The position numbers and the translations under genes are program-made. A stretch of 64,000 nucleotides of DNA from Pseudopyrenochaeta lycopersici (Eukaryota > Ascomycota > Dothideomycetes > Pleosporales > Pseudopyrenochaetaceae). This document shows, piece by piece, positions 1-11,339 of this stretch (its first letter is position 1; the number at the start of each line of letters is the position of its first letter). Under the pieces are notes generated by a model. The model saw only the letters and a list, made by a program, of their open reading frames with translations. It ran no database searches and had not been told where the DNA came from. The stretch is taken from positions 248,001 to 312,000 of the forward strand of contig NHZP01000027.1 in NCBI GenBank assembly GCA_003313425.1, written 5' to 3'.

Positions 1-359
1 CCCATCGCACTTAAGGCATGCTCTACAGTCCTGCCCAGCAGTTAAAGAACCCGACGTTATATCGATTATAGAGTAAGTGTTTCTGAACAATTTGCGCTAT
101 TTAACAGGCCGATAGGTGTTGATTTGGTGGAGATGTTTCGAGATGAAAATCGTGTACCGCCCCCTATGAAAACAGACTCGCGCTTACTAAGGAATTTTGG
201 AAATTGATTCACAGACCCTAGCTTCGCTAGGTTGCCGAGCCTCGGCTCGGCGTCTGAGGGATGAGACAAGCGTATTGGCGCCGTGCTGTGAGAGATTCTT
301 AGCGGATGAAACTACACACTTCTCCTATTCACACAGTACCGCTATACTCGCCAGCCGCC
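1..359. other. upstream region of the Zn2Cys6 gene
   Basis: No gene is visible here. The stretch is ordinary, non-RIP sequence and probably includes the promoter and 5' leader of the regulator that starts at 360. Two short hairpins lie back to back: a 6-bp stem with a 3-nt loop at 217-231 and a CCGAGCC/GGCTCGG stem at 235-250. No clear TATA box is seen. Confidence 0.4.
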
Positions 360-1847
360 ATGACACCGAAGGCCTGCGACCATTGTTATCAGAATAAAGA
401 GAAGTGCTCTTTCGCCCCTGAGGCGGAGGCATGCACACGGTGCCAGCATCTGGGAATTGTGTGTTGTACGTCTCGCAAAATGAAGCGCAAGGGTCGCCGG
501 CCAGTTTTGAAGTCCTTTGGTCACGGCAGTCTACAGATCTGGGAGCCGGGACGAGACGATGAGGCAGATGCGAACAGCGCCAAACCAGGGCCTTCTACTC
601 TCGATCGCCGTTCTGACCGGGCCGACATCGGTCTTGACAATACGTCATTACCTGCAAAACAGGGAGAGAGCAGCAAGAACATGGCGTTAAGTGGGTTTCT
701 GGAGGAGGTGCTTCGGCGCTGCTTCACACCAATAGACATCGTGATGGACGACGACAAATTTACGATAATACATATTCCCTTTGCCATCGGTCGCAGCTTC
801 ATGCAAGATTTCCGAAGGGCAATATACTCGGTCCTGTGCCACTCGGGCCCAGTCGTCAGAGACGGCTATCTGGCTTTCCTGGGCATGGTAGCACATTGCC
901 AAGCTTCTCGCTTACACTGGACCACTCCTGACCTATGCAGGGGGGCAACAGCGTTGCAGAACCTACGAAACGTGGAGATTATGCGTCCCCAAGATGCCCT
1001 CTGTGTCCTTCTCCTCGGTCAGGCATTGTTTGTTTTTGAGGTCCTTACCGACTCCTTCACGACCTCAGCGCATTCTATTGTGCAGAGCGCGCTTATTTCG
1101 GCCAGGCCATGGTATCCGCTTCTGAGCAGAGTACCTGCCTTCGACACTGTCACGTTTTGTCCGGTTCTTATGGATATAGTGGGTTGTCTGGTATATCGCA
1201 AGGCACCAATAATTCGGATGTGTGCTCAAGACCGAATTGTTGTGGATCGCTACGCCGGCTTGTGCTCAACTCTCTTACCTTTTCTATACCGTCTATGTGT
1301 GCAGAGTCACGCAGCCAAGTCCAGTGCGGCCACCGTGGAGCGGGGCTTGACGGATAGAGAGCACCCTGAAGATTGCTATACGGACATAGAGAGAAGCATT
1401 GAGCTTTGGTCGCCAAACATTCCACCTGATTTCTTCACTGCCTACGACGAGGCAGAAAGGCAAATGATGACGACCCAAGCCAACGCTTACCGCCTTGCAG
1501 CTTTGCTTGTCATCCATCGCCTACGATTCCCCCTTGGTGTCCAAGATACCCTCGGGCAGAACTACGCTAATTGCATTTTTCACGAAATCTCGTCCTTTTT
1601 TGCTCATTCGAATACGCAGGGCGCCGGAGCCTTTCCTGTCACATTTCCACTTTTCATATCTATGTTTGAAGTCGAAGGCCCTGGCGAGGACCTACTGGAA
1701 GATGTGCGCCGCTTTCCCATACAGAGCATATGCATGTTGAAGCTGCATGACTTTGTCAGGCATGTTAGAAGGATCAAAGAATCAGGTTATAGTATGCTAT
1801 GGTTTGATCTCGTGGAACATGATCTTACTTACGCGGTTATCCCATAA
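360..1847 (+). CDS. Zn2Cys6 fungal transcription factor
   Basis: Probable nuclear DNA-binding regulator of the Gal4-type binuclear zinc cluster class. The N-terminus has the six-cysteine pattern C-x2-C-x6-C-x8-C-x2-C-x6-C at residues 6, 9, 16, 25, 28 and 35. A basic stretch (RKMKRKGRRP) follows and could be a linker or nuclear localisation signal. The rest, to 495 residues, is mostly helical-looking and resembles the poorly conserved fungal transcription factor middle region, typical in size for the class. An in-frame ATG lies 54 bases upstream at 306. I prefer the ATG at 360 because its context, gccgccATGa, is close to the eukaryotic optimum and it sits just before the zinc cluster. No intron is needed. 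The target is unknown, and the nearest neighbours are mobile DNA. The reading frame is free of RIP damage, so the gene may be functional. Confidence 0.88.
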   Translation: MTPKACDHCYQNKEKCSFAPEAEACTRCQHLGIVCCTSRKMKRKGRRPVLKSFGHGSLQIWEPGRDDEADANSAKPGPSTLDRRSDRADIGLDNTSLPAKQGESSKNMALSGFLEEVLRRCFTPIDIVMDDDKFTIIHIPFAIGRSFMQDFRRAIYSVLCHSGPVVRDGYLAFLGMVAHCQASRLHWTTPDLCRGATALQNLRNVEIMRPQDALCVLLLGQALFVFEVLTDSFTTSAHSIVQSALISARPWYPLLSRVPAFDTVTFCPVLMDIVGCLVYRKAPIIRMCAQDRIVVDRYAGLCSTLLPFLYRLCVQSHAAKSSAATVERGLTDREHPEDCYTDIERSIELWSPNIPPDFFTAYDEAERQMMTTQANAYRLAALLVIHRLRFPLGVQDTLGQNYANCIFHEISSFFAHSNTQGAGAFPVTFPLFISMFEVEGPGEDLLEDVRRFPIQSICMLKLHDFVRHVRRIKESGYSMLWFDLVEHDLTYAVIP

Positions 1848-2726
1848 AGCAAAGTATATTATAATAGAGACTATTAATAGAGGGCTGTGGTTATGAACGT
1901 CCCTCCCTGCGTACCGAAAAACTGTTAGAGAATAGGAAGAAGATGTGATAATCATTCAACTATGGCGGACTAGGGGCCTTTAATACAAGGTATTGACTCA
2001 TTATAGTAATGAGTTGAATTGTGTTTCTTGAAGTGTATTCTCTACGAGACAGTCTTCTATGTAAATTTATACTGGCTATCTTGAGTCATAATAGGCATCT
2101 CCGCCACTGGCTTCATTATGCTACTTGTGACTAACAGGTAACTACGCCACATATATAGCCGATTTCGCCACGTGCTGTTCTCTCAAAACAACTGATGTAG
2201 CCTGGTAGGCAAAGAGATGTAGCCTGGTAGGCAGAGAGCCATGGAGGACCCGGTAAGGCAGGTGCGATTCATCAACTGAACCATATTATCTCCAAACCTC
2301 TCTCACTGTGATGTCAACAGATCTTAGCGCAGACTTCTATCGCTGATGTTCAATCTACAATGAAGAGGCGGTACGGTCTCTCATGCACGCTTTAAGGGTA
2401 TGTAGACAACTTAGGGCTAATTCGGAGGACTATGCTTAACATAGTCGAGAGTTGAGGTAGTAGGGCAGATAGGGCAACAAGAGGGAGCCATCGAGTTCTG
2501 CAAGCATGCTTGGATTGTCGGCAGAGTCTTTAGGGTGAGATGTGGTACTTAGCTGAAAGGCCAATATTTTCATGGGCGGCGGGTCGATGATGTATAGCAG
2601 TCACCATCCTGTGAGTCCTTAAAAATAGACTAAACTTGATCTGCACAGTTTCCTATTCAGGCTCCTTTGCTTTTCGGGCTGTTGTATTATCATGGTAACG
2701 TTAGCTATATATAGCGCCAGGCTTGC
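1848..2726. other. intergenic region, no gene seen
   Basis: About 0.9 kb of moderately AT-rich sequence downstream of the regulator with no supported coding region on either strand. It contains one tandem duplication at 2194-2237. RIP-type degradation is weak here compared with the DNA beyond about 3.1 kb, so this is the left edge of the repeat block. Confidence 0.5.
2194..2237. repeat. 22-bp tandem duplication
   Basis: Two adjacent copies of a 22-bp unit beginning gatgtagcctggtaggc, differing at one position, lie at 2194-2215 and 2216-2237. Confidence 0.85.
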
Positions 2727-2870
2727 TAATCAATCAATTCAACTCCACTTGGGTATGGATTGAGTTGATTGATTACCGAGAACGGTGGTTGAATTGAGTT
2801 GATTAACGTGTTCCACTAGTCAGTGGGCAACACCAGTCAGTGGGCAACACCAGTCAGTGGGCCACCTCAT
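2727..2870. repeat. inverted repeat and pogo-type terminal repeat with 17-bp triplication
   Basis: An imperfect inverted repeat built around aatcaatcaattcaac lies at 2727-2747 and 2756-2775. After a TA at 2804-2805 comes ACGTGTTCCAC, the same terminal motif that begins the pogo-type fragment at 49136. It is followed by a 17-bp unit (core cagtgggcaacac) repeated three times at 2817-2866. This looks like the terminal region of a TA-target DNA transposon reading leftward; the rest of such an element is not recognised next to it. Confidence 0.5.
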
Positions 2871-3499
2871 CAACACCAACGCGCTTGCCCGCACAACAAC
2901 TTAAATAACTGTCAGGACACAGGTCTACTCCCACTGCGCTAGACAACCAAAAGGTAACAATGACCTGCTAAGTGCAGATCAAGCTGAGTAGAATAGTACT
3001 TAATGTCGTACTGGTAGCCAGCCAGCGGCTCTCAGCGCTTAGTTCTTGGCCTGCAGTCCTTGAACCTCAGCTGTTAGCGCCCTCAGCGCTATAGCCTGAC
3101 ATTGTACGCTTTGCCTATATAGCTCTTGCTTATAGTAATTCTCTCTACAGCTCTTAAATTTTCCTAGGTTACCTTAGTTTGTTGTATAAACTCTTTATAT
3201 ATTTCTCTAAATAGTAGTTAATAACTTGCTTAGGTCCTTAGCAGCTTACTGTTTAAGCTGCTCTTAAGATAGTTAATCTTCTAAACGTAGCTTACGTTAT
3301 CTAACCTAGCTTTAAAGAGCTTAAGGTTAAACGCTTAGATATAAGAGTTAAATTCTATTCTTCCTTACTTAGTCGTACAGAAGTATTTAAGGGCCTTCTC
3401 TCTTACTGTAGGGTCCTTAAAGAAGTTATTAAGGTAAGACTATAGCTTAAGGAGGGATAGCGTTGCTAGCCTATTTATAAGGTTTGTTACGTATAGGCT
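2871..3499 (-). pseudogene. degraded coding remnant, possibly retroelement gag, left part
   Basis: RIP-mutated DNA whose minus strand, read through stops, gives a helical, gag-like stretch. A phrase resembling K-I-N-Y-L-x-x-x-L near 3250-3290 recalls gag proteins of fungal LTR elements, but I cannot name the family. The sequence is interrupted at 3495-3499 by gypsy-1 and continues at 10494 after it. Confidence 0.3.
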
Positions 3500-3932
3500 T
3501 GTGAAGAATCTTAAAAGCTATTAGTGAGGATAACCAATAAGATTGCAAGGTTAGTTCTCCAGGATAGAGTAAGGGACTAGATAGAAGAGGGTTTAATACT
3601 AAGACAGTAAGAGGGCGCTTCTATAAAGAGTACTAAGGGTTAAGAACAATTAGTATTACTATTACTATACTACAGAGTATAATATTAAGTTAAACATAAT
3701 AAGCTATAAGGGTTTATTGCTGTAATCTATATACATAAGGAGTCTTATAAGACTGTATTATTCTTACTAAGTCTTACACTAAGATTATATGTTAGTGTGT
3801 AAGATTTCTAAGACTGTAAGACTCGTGACGAGTCACGTATTCTCTTAGGTGCAGCCTTATATTTTAGCGCACGTACTAGGTCGCGGGGCTTCTTAAGGTA
3901 GCTGTCCCTTGGTACATTCTTAGGTCGTAACA
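3500..3932 (-). repeat. gypsy-1 LTR (3' LTR in element sense)
   Basis: 433 bp, matching 10061-10493 end to end apart from scattered RIP-type transitions. It starts TGTGAAGAATC and ends CGTAACA. Confidence 0.9.
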
Positions 3933-4021
3933 CTATCCCCCTCCTCTAATAACTTATGTCCCTATAAGTTAATCTGATGTCCTCCCAGGCTACGTACTAT
4001 CGCTAAAAACGCGGAGATTAA

Positions 4022-4409
4022 ATAAATAACGAAGGTTGGGACGCAATAGTGTCCTGTAAACGATGTGTGGAAAATAACTTAGGTTGTCAGATGTCCTCTC
4101 TGTCCACGAAGTGCGGAAATTGTAAGGGAGTTGGAGGATCTAGACCAACAAGACGAAGTGGTGGAAAAGGCTATTGACGAGGATAAGTGGTTAGTGTAGG
4201 CGGCGTTCAATCGTATTGCCGCGGCGCGCTTGAAACAGAAACGTTTGCGCAAACAACGAAAGTTATTAAAGAAGAAGGAGGCGAGACTGTTTAACAAGGG
4301 TCTCGCGGACGTAGAGGACATTGAACGCCTTGAAGCGTTGGAGTCCTTGAACTCTGAGTTAGCCTCGGTTAACCCTAGGTTCCCCTTAGGTGCCGCTGTT
4401 GTGGACTAG
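4022..4409 (+). pseudogene. antisense Cys-rich/coiled-coil ORF of gypsy-1
   Basis: This lies between the pol end and the LTR but on the strand opposite pol. Read from 4022 (ATA, probably a mutated ATG) it gives MNNEGWDAIVSCKRC then C-x2-C-x6-C-x8-C-x2-C, like part of a zinc cluster. A strongly charged helical segment rich in K, R and E (about 4190-4320) follows, with a stop at 4407. One frame change occurs between the Cys-rich and coiled parts, and at least one in-frame TAG interrupts the coil. Similar ORFs with a CxxC...CxxC head and a coiled-coil body are familiar as uncharacterised proteins near fungal LTR elements. Gypsy-2 has an equivalent at 19080-19600. The GC content is much higher than that of the flanking pol. 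Confidence 0.55.
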
Positions 4410-4499
4410 TCTCTGTTCTAGGAACTAGGGCTGTTAGAGTCTTCTAGTTAGGTAACCTTAGAGTTATAATAAGGTTCCTAGGTCCGTTATTTCTTTTTC

Positions 4500-7400
4500 T
4501 TTCTTTCCTCTCTTTCCTAATATTCTCTAATCTTTTCTTAGCAGTTTCTTAGGTTTTCTAGTAGTTCCTACGTACTTTCTACACTTAGGTATCCTTTCTA
4601 TTTAACTAGGTAGCTGAAGCTTAATTCTAGGTCGTTAACTCTTCTATTTCGTTAGTATCCCCAGATTTTCTTAACTTTAAACTTGTTTTCTTCTTCTAGT
4701 TCGTACTAGAATATTTTCTATAATAGTATAGTAAGGTTAGCTAGTTCTAACTTAGAGATATAGAAGCGTAGGTAGATCTTTGCATCTAGTAGTAGCTTAA
4801 GTATATAGTTTACTAGTCTATTCTGTTCTTTAACTAAAAATAGTCTAACTTTAACGTAGTTAAGTCCTTTGCTTAGTTGCTTATTGCGTAGATTTTTTAT
4901 AAGTAAGTATGCTTTATCCCCCTTCTTTAGCTAAGGTGCTATTTTTCTTTTCTTATTTTAGTAAGAAATGCTGTTATGTTATACTTTCTTAAGATTCTCT
5001 TAGAGTTATTTATGTATTTTCTTTATTTCTTTAGCTGTTTTTATAGCTGCTTTAGTTTTTCTGCTAGGATATGACTTTATAAAGAGATTAGGGTGTCTCC
5101 TATAGTTAGCAAAGAACAGTATCTTTCTAGTTAATTCTAACAATTTGTTATTATAGGCTAGTTATGCTATTAGTAATAGTAAAACCTAATTATTTTACTG
5201 TTAATTACTATAAATCCTTAGGTAGGTCTTTATTATTCTGTTTATTCTTTCTGTCTATCTGTCTATTTATAGGTAATAGGCTATTAATAATTTTCTTTTT
5301 ATCCCTATCGCGGCTATTAATATAGACTAGAAGTTAGATATGAAGAGCTTGTCTCTGTTACTAATAATAGACTTAGGTATACTATAGTATCGTATTAGTC
5401 TGTCTAAAATAATAAATGCTAGTTATTCTATATTATAGTTATTCCTAAATAGTATTATTTCTACTACTTTTGTAAATCTACAAACTATATTAAAGATAGT
5501 GTTGTACTTAATTCCTGTCGCGGGATCTTTAGATAGTAGTAACCCTATTATAAAGTCTATAGAAATGTCTGCCTAAGGTTTATTAGGTAGCTCTATAGCT
5601 TACATTTCTCTGTAAGGTGCGTAGGTACTGTGTTTATTCTTATAATAGTCCGCGCATTTTTTAATAAACTATTTAACCTTAGCCTTTATGTTCTTAAAGC
5701 TGTAGTGTCGCTGTATAAGTTCTATTATTCTCTTAATTCTAGGGTAACTATGTACTAGGTTATTATAGTATTATTAGATAATTATCTCTTGTAATTCTTT
5801 AGGTACTTCAGACGTAATTATTATAGTGTTGTTTAATAACTTATTAGGTCCTAAGCTTCTGTCCTAGTTTACTTAAAGGATAGCATTACTAATTATTATT
5901 TTTATTCCTGCAATGTCTATTCTTTAGCTAAGAGTATTAGCTCTGCTGTTATCCTTTCCTAGCGTGTACACGATCTTAAACTTATATTATCCTAATATTT
6001 CTGCCTATCTAACCTATCTACGATTTAAAGTTTTAGGAGTAGTAAAGTTAACTAAGTTCTTATAATCTGTAAATATTGTAAGATCTAAGCAGCTTTCTGC
6101 GTAGATCCGCTAGTAGTTAAGAGCGTTAATAACTGCTATAAGCTCTTTATTATGCACGTTGTAGCGTTCCTTAAGGTCTATAAATTTCCTAGAGTAGTAG
6201 GTAATAGAGTGCTATTTCCTATTATATTCTTATTTTACTGTTATACCTAGTGTAAGGTCTAAGGCATCTGTTTTAAACTATAGGGGTTCTTCTATTTAAA
6301 ATGCAATCAGCACTAGAGGTGTAATATAGGCTTCCTTAAGCATCTAGAATGCTTTCTTTTATTTATTTCCCTATTCCTATTTTATCTGTTTTCTTATAAG
6401 TTTAGTAAGTAGGATAGATTTCTTAGAGAAGTCCTTAATAAACTGTTAGTTAAAGTTAACAAATCCTATAAATAACTATATGTCTTTAACTATTTTAGGT
6501 TTAGGCTATTCTTTTACTACTCTTATTTTTTCTTTACTTAACTTTACTCTATATGCACCTACTATATATCCTAGGAATTTAACTTCTTCCTTATAGAACT
6601 TACATTTCTTAGGTTTAAGCAGTAAACTAAATCTTCCTAAGCAGGCAAGAACTATTTTAACGTACTTAATGTATTCCTGTAGATTATTAGAGTATATAAG
6701 GATATTATTAAGGTATATAATAATAAATATATCTAAGTGTTCTCTTAATATATTATTAATAAGTGCCTAGCATGTAGCTAGTGCGTTAGTACGACTAAAG
6801 GGTATTACTATATACTTATAGTAGCTGTAGCGTATTCTAAACGTAGTCTTCTATTCTTCGCCTTCCTTTATGCAAATAAGGTTGTACGCTTCTCTTAAGT
6901 CTAATACCGTAAAGACTTTCGCAAAGGCTAGTTAATCTTATAGTTCTACTATATTTAGTAGAGGGTATTAATTCTTTATTATAATATTATTAAGTTTCTA
7001 GTAGTTAATATATAATCTTAACTTCCTATTTTTCTTTAGTATAAATAATATAGGGTATCCTACTAGTAATTGTAATTCTCTAATAAATCCCTTTTTTAAA
7101 TTTGTCTTAATATATTCGCGCAGGGCTTTAAGTCCTTATCTAATAAACTATAGATTAGGCTAAAAGTTAGTTACTTTTCTTCTTATAGGATTATCTTATA
7201 ATCCTAGGGTTAATACTTAGGTAGTGCTTTTATAGTTATCTCTTCCTAAAAGAGTAACATATATTCTTTATACTTATTAGGGATTACTAGAGTTGCGCTT
7301 TACTCCTTAACTCTAGCTTGTTAGTCTAAGGGCCTTTTATTAGTACCTGCTAAGTTAGACCCTTATGTCTTAAGGTTATCCTTATTTAAAGTAAGGATCC

Positions 7401-7950
7401 TAATTATTATCTTCTTATCTACTTAGGCACTTAGCTGCGGCGTAGGCTTACTTATAGTTGCGTCTGTTCTACAGCATTTAAACAAGAACTTCTTCTTTTT
7501 CTAATTTATTTCTAGGCTATATTCTCTTAACTATAGGAGTCCTAGTATTACATTGTATTATAATAATCTAAAAACGTCTAGGTTAATTGTTTCTCTATAG
7601 TTCTAGATAATAAGTTGCACGCTCTGTACTTTGTGTGTGATTACAGACTCTAATAGCATTAGTTGTCTATTAGCTACTGTTAATAGATATAGTACTAATT
7701 TTAATAATAGGATAAGGCTAGCTTATTCTATCGCTCGCGTAGAAATATAGCTCTATTATGCTCTAGAATCTACTAGTACTTTTATCTAGCTTCTGTTAAG
7801 CTTAATATTTAGCTTAAAGAGTCCTTATGCGCCTGTTGTACATAGAGTTTATAATTCTTACTTATTAGTAGGCGCGACTCTAAAAAAGGCTCCTCCTAAT
7901 ACCTGTTTAGTGTCTTAACGTCTTTATACTTAAGGTAGTTAGAGTTAAGG
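4500..7950 (-). pseudogene. gypsy-1 pol remnant (protease, RT, RNase H, integrase, chromodomain)
   Basis: Conserved pieces can be read through RIP stops on the minus strand. The reverse transcriptase active-site box appears as YLNNILIYS, from YLDDILIYS by GAT to AAT changes, with the YLDD codons at 6704-6715. The C-terminal chromodomain lies at about 4545-4712 and includes an SFSYLVKxKGY phrase, with expected tryptophans turned to stops. The integrase lies between, near 5000-5900, and the protease upstream, near 7400-7900. Boundaries are approximate because no open frame survives. Confidence 0.8.
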
Positions 7951-9990
7951 CATATTTACTATTATCGCTAATTACATTCTCTATTAAAGACTAGCTGCAT
8001 CGCTATAGTAGCCGCAAGGTTATTATTTCCTAGGAAGTAGAGGATAGTCCTCTTATCTTATAGGTAGTTATCGCATTTAACTTTAGGATAATTATACTAT
8101 TAGTATTTGCATTAGTAAAACAAGTAAGGGAAGTATCCCTGTTCTATTTTACTTAAATAATAGATTACGCACAGGTCTGTGGTACAAAAGGACTAGTAGA
8201 TAATACTGTGTCGCTTATTACGTGGATCTATTAAGTAATCTAGTACTAGTTTCTATAGTCCTTTGCGCATAGTATGTAGGGTTTAAGCTGCTTCTGCGCG
8301 CTTGTAATAGTCTCTAGCTTCTTCCTCTGTAAGATGCTAGTTAGGGTTAGTATTTTCTTTGTCGTCCTCCTAATGCATTTGTTATTTAAGCTAAGTATAA
8401 ATATCTTACTTCTTACTATCTGTAAGCACGATCTCGCTATGTAAATTAACTTAAAGGTACTCTTATTATATAGGGTCCTAAGTGCTAGGTACGTAGAAGG
8501 CGTCTTCCTGTATTAGTAGTAGTATTATTTAGCGTTATAATATATATTTAGGGGTCTTAACTACTAGGGGTTCTAGTACCTATATTTATCTAGCTTATTA
8601 AAGTTTTTGCGGTGCGTTCCTAACGCTTACAGGTTACTATACTTCCTTAGCTTTCTCTACCTACTCTTATATTACCTTTATATAATGTTTAGGGTAATAA
8701 TAGTATTCCCGCAATATATCTTGCATTGCTTATTTAGCTAAGATAATTATACTTATTCCTTATTTTATAGCTGCTTCCTACTCTTCTAGGGTTAGCACGT
8801 TAATATACTATACTTTATATATATGTTGCGCGTATAGTTAGTAGTTAAGTTCTGTAATATCTTTTTCTGCTTCTGTAAGCGTAGATAGCCTTAGGGTTCC
8901 TAGTTAATGCTAGTTCTAGAAGTTCTCTATTTTCTAGTCTTTAGTTAGGAGCACTATAGTATTATTAAGGTCTTCCTTAGTATCTTTATAGACTAGGGAT
9001 AGGGAGCTATTACTCTCTTCCTTATCTTCGCTATACTAGGTTCCTAGAATCCCTTTTTTAGTAGGTTCTAAGAGAGGTAGCTATAATAACTCTATGTTTT
9101 AGGCCCCTTCCTCTTAGGTTGCGACGACTTCCTATGTTTTATTGTTACTGTTTTCTTCTTTTACGACTATTATATTAATCTAGGGGGTTACTTTATTCTT
9201 TTATCTATAATCCTTAGCTATATAGCCTTTCTTATTACAGTTAAAGTAAGTTATTTCTTTTTTCTTCCCGCCCTTACCTAACTTTTCCTTATTAAGGTTA
9301 TCTAGATACATTACCTTAGGACCCCTAGACATATACTGTCTAGGCACTCCCTATAGCTAATACTAGTACTATAAGCAACTATTATTTAGCTTATTATAAT
9401 AATCCTTCTAGGGTTTCTTATCTTCTTTTATTTATCCTAGTAGTTATCTTCTAAGTTGCATACGAAGCTCGTAGAGCTCTACATCTAGTTAGATAGTTTC
9501 GTTAATTAGGTTATCTAGCGTGTTAATACCTATACTAGAGCGCATTAGTTTAGTTTAGACGTCTGCTTTTAGGCCTTATTTATATATAGTTTTTAGGGTG
9601 TCTTTGTTCTAATTAGTTTATCTAGCATACCCTAAAAACTCGTTAGCGTAATTAGCTGTAGACTAGGTTTGTCGCATGTTTTAGATTTTGCGTTCCGCGA
9701 TAGTTGTTTCGTTTAGTAATCTAAATGCTTATTACATACGTGTCTTAAATTCTCTCGTGTCTTCAAATATCTTAATTAGCTCCTTTAGTTTAGTTCCTTC
9801 GGCTAAGTACTTAACTAGGTAAGGCTTTACCTATTTAGCAGCTTCGCCCCTTATATAGCTTATTATAAGTACTGCTTAGTCGTCGTCGTCTATAGTAGTC
9901 GCATTAAACTTAAAGAACAGGTTAAATTAGAGTAACTATTCTTCGAACTTAAACTAATCTCTATAGAAGAGGTCTAGTTTAGCAACAGCG
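7951..9990 (-). pseudogene. gypsy-1 gag remnant with CCHC zinc knuckle
   Basis: The minus strand upstream of pol encodes a degraded nucleocapsid-type protein. At 9205-9248 the frame reads YFNCNKKGYIAKDY, which becomes a C-x2-C-x4-H-x4-C knuckle when the RIP-type TAC/TAT codons are taken as former TGC/CAT/TGT. The limits of gag and its junction with pol are approximate. Confidence 0.7.
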
Positions 9991-10060
9991 TTGCCTGGCC
10001 TAGTAGCATAGTAGGCCGCGTTTTCTATATAAGTGTTACTTATCTTAAGGGTATTTAAAG

Positions 10061-10493
10061 TATAAAGAATCTTAAAAGCTATTAGTAAGGATAACTAATA
10101 AGATTGCAAGGTTAGTTCTCTAGGATAGAGTGAGGGACTAGATAGAAGAGGGTTTAATACTAAGATAGTAAGAGGGCGCTTCTGTAAAGAGTACTAAGGG
10201 TTAAGAATAATTAGTATTACTATCACTATACTACAGAGTATAATATTAAGTTAAATATAATAAGCTATAAGGGTTTATTACTATAATCTATATACATAAG
10301 GGGTCTTATAAGACTGTATTATTCTTACTAAGCCTTACACTAAGATTGCATGTTAGTGTGTGAGATTCTTGAGACCGTAAGACTCGTAACGAGTTACGTA
10401 TTCTCTTAGGTGCAGCCTTATGTTTTGGCGCACGTACCAGGTCGCGGGGCTTCTTAAGGTGGCTGTCCCTCGGTACATTCTTGGGTCGTAACA
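10061..10493 (-). repeat. gypsy-1 LTR (5' LTR in element sense)
   Basis: 433 bp, the partner of 3500-3932. It ends GTAACA and is followed by the target duplication AGGCT. Confidence 0.9.
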
Positions 10494-11089
10494 AGGCTAA
10501 GGGCGTTAAACGCTTAGCCTGTCGTACGAGTAATAACGTAATTCACTCTACTATTATAGTCTAGGTAGGCTGTACAGTCTCTGTACAGCTTTACTTAGAC
10601 CTTTATTTTCTATTAAAGATATTGCTTATATAAGCCTTTCTTAAAGACTTCTATATTTAGTAGTCTTAGTTTCCTAATCTCTTATATAGGAGAGTCTTAC
10701 TATTCTATTAAAAAGGGAGTAGAGACTATACGTACTGTCTGTGCACTGCTTAATTTAGTAACTAAGTTCTTTAGCTCCTAAACTTAGTTCTGCAATAACT
10801 TATATAGCTAGCTCTGCTATTAACTAGCTAACTTATTAAGGCTGTCTTATAAGGAGTTAACTGTTACTAATAGATCTTCTACTAAGGGTTAGTTATTACG
10901 TAGTTGTTAGGGGTCGTGCTAATATAACTAGTGTTACTAAGGTGCGTACTAGTGCAACTAGTGCTGCTGCTATCCTAAAGCTCCTGTTATCTGCATCTAG
11001 TGCTCTTATTATTATAGCTCGTACGCTTATTAGTTTAAGGGCTCTTAGTATCTGTCTATTATTTTTTAGGTTATTAATCTTTCTCCTTA
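10494..11089 (-). pseudogene. degraded coding remnant, right part
   Basis: Continuation of the sequence interrupted by gypsy-1 at 3499. It is RIP-mutated with no open frame. The minus strand reads as low-complexity, Ser/Thr/Asn-rich coding-type sequence, and the family is not recognised. Confidence 0.3.
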
Positions 11090-11339
11090 TATTATAGGCG
11101 AAGAGGCCTAGCTAACGAGTGTACATTTATCTTATACTACAGAAGGAGAAAGATAGAGAAGAGGTTATAGGTATCCTTAGAGGATATATATATATATTTG
11201 TATAAGTAAAGAGGAACGTGCTCCTCTAGCTACTAACTTGTACGAGCTAATAAGAAAAGGGGGTAGAGGAGATTAAGGAGTTCGCTACCCGTGCGATAGT
11301 AGCGAAGCCTCTCTTGCTTAAAGGGCGCAGCCTATTACA
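11090..11339. repeat. 250-bp LTR copy, TGTTATGGGC family
   Basis: It matches the solo LTR at 44263-44512 over its full 250 bp with RIP-type differences: it starts TATTATAGGC (from TGTTATGGGC) and ends GCCTATTACA. No identical 5-bp repeats flank it (cctta and ctaag), so it may be a solo LTR with a decayed duplication or the end of a rearranged element. Confidence 0.8.

Larger units (their letters stand above)
3500..10493 (-). mobile_element. gypsy-1: complete RIP-inactivated Ty3/gypsy chromovirus
   Basis: A 6,994-bp LTR retrotransposon in minus orientation. Two 433-bp LTRs (3500-3932 and 10061-10493) bracket the interior, and the 5-bp target duplication AGGCT lies at 3495-3499 and 10494-10498. 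A polypurine tract, seen as ctatccccctcct on the plus strand, abuts the left LTR, which fixes the orientation. In minus-strand order the interior shows gag with a CCHC knuckle, protease/reverse transcriptase, integrase and a chromodomain, so it belongs to the chromovirus group. All frames are broken by RIP-type changes (TGG to TAG, GAT to AAT and similar). It cannot move by itself. It is closely related to gypsy-2 (18543-37695). Confidence 0.93.

Noticed and set aside
4079..4321. 80-codon minus-strand frame inside gypsy-1
   Set aside because: It is the complement of the charged coiled-coil segment of the plus-strand ORF, which is the better reading.
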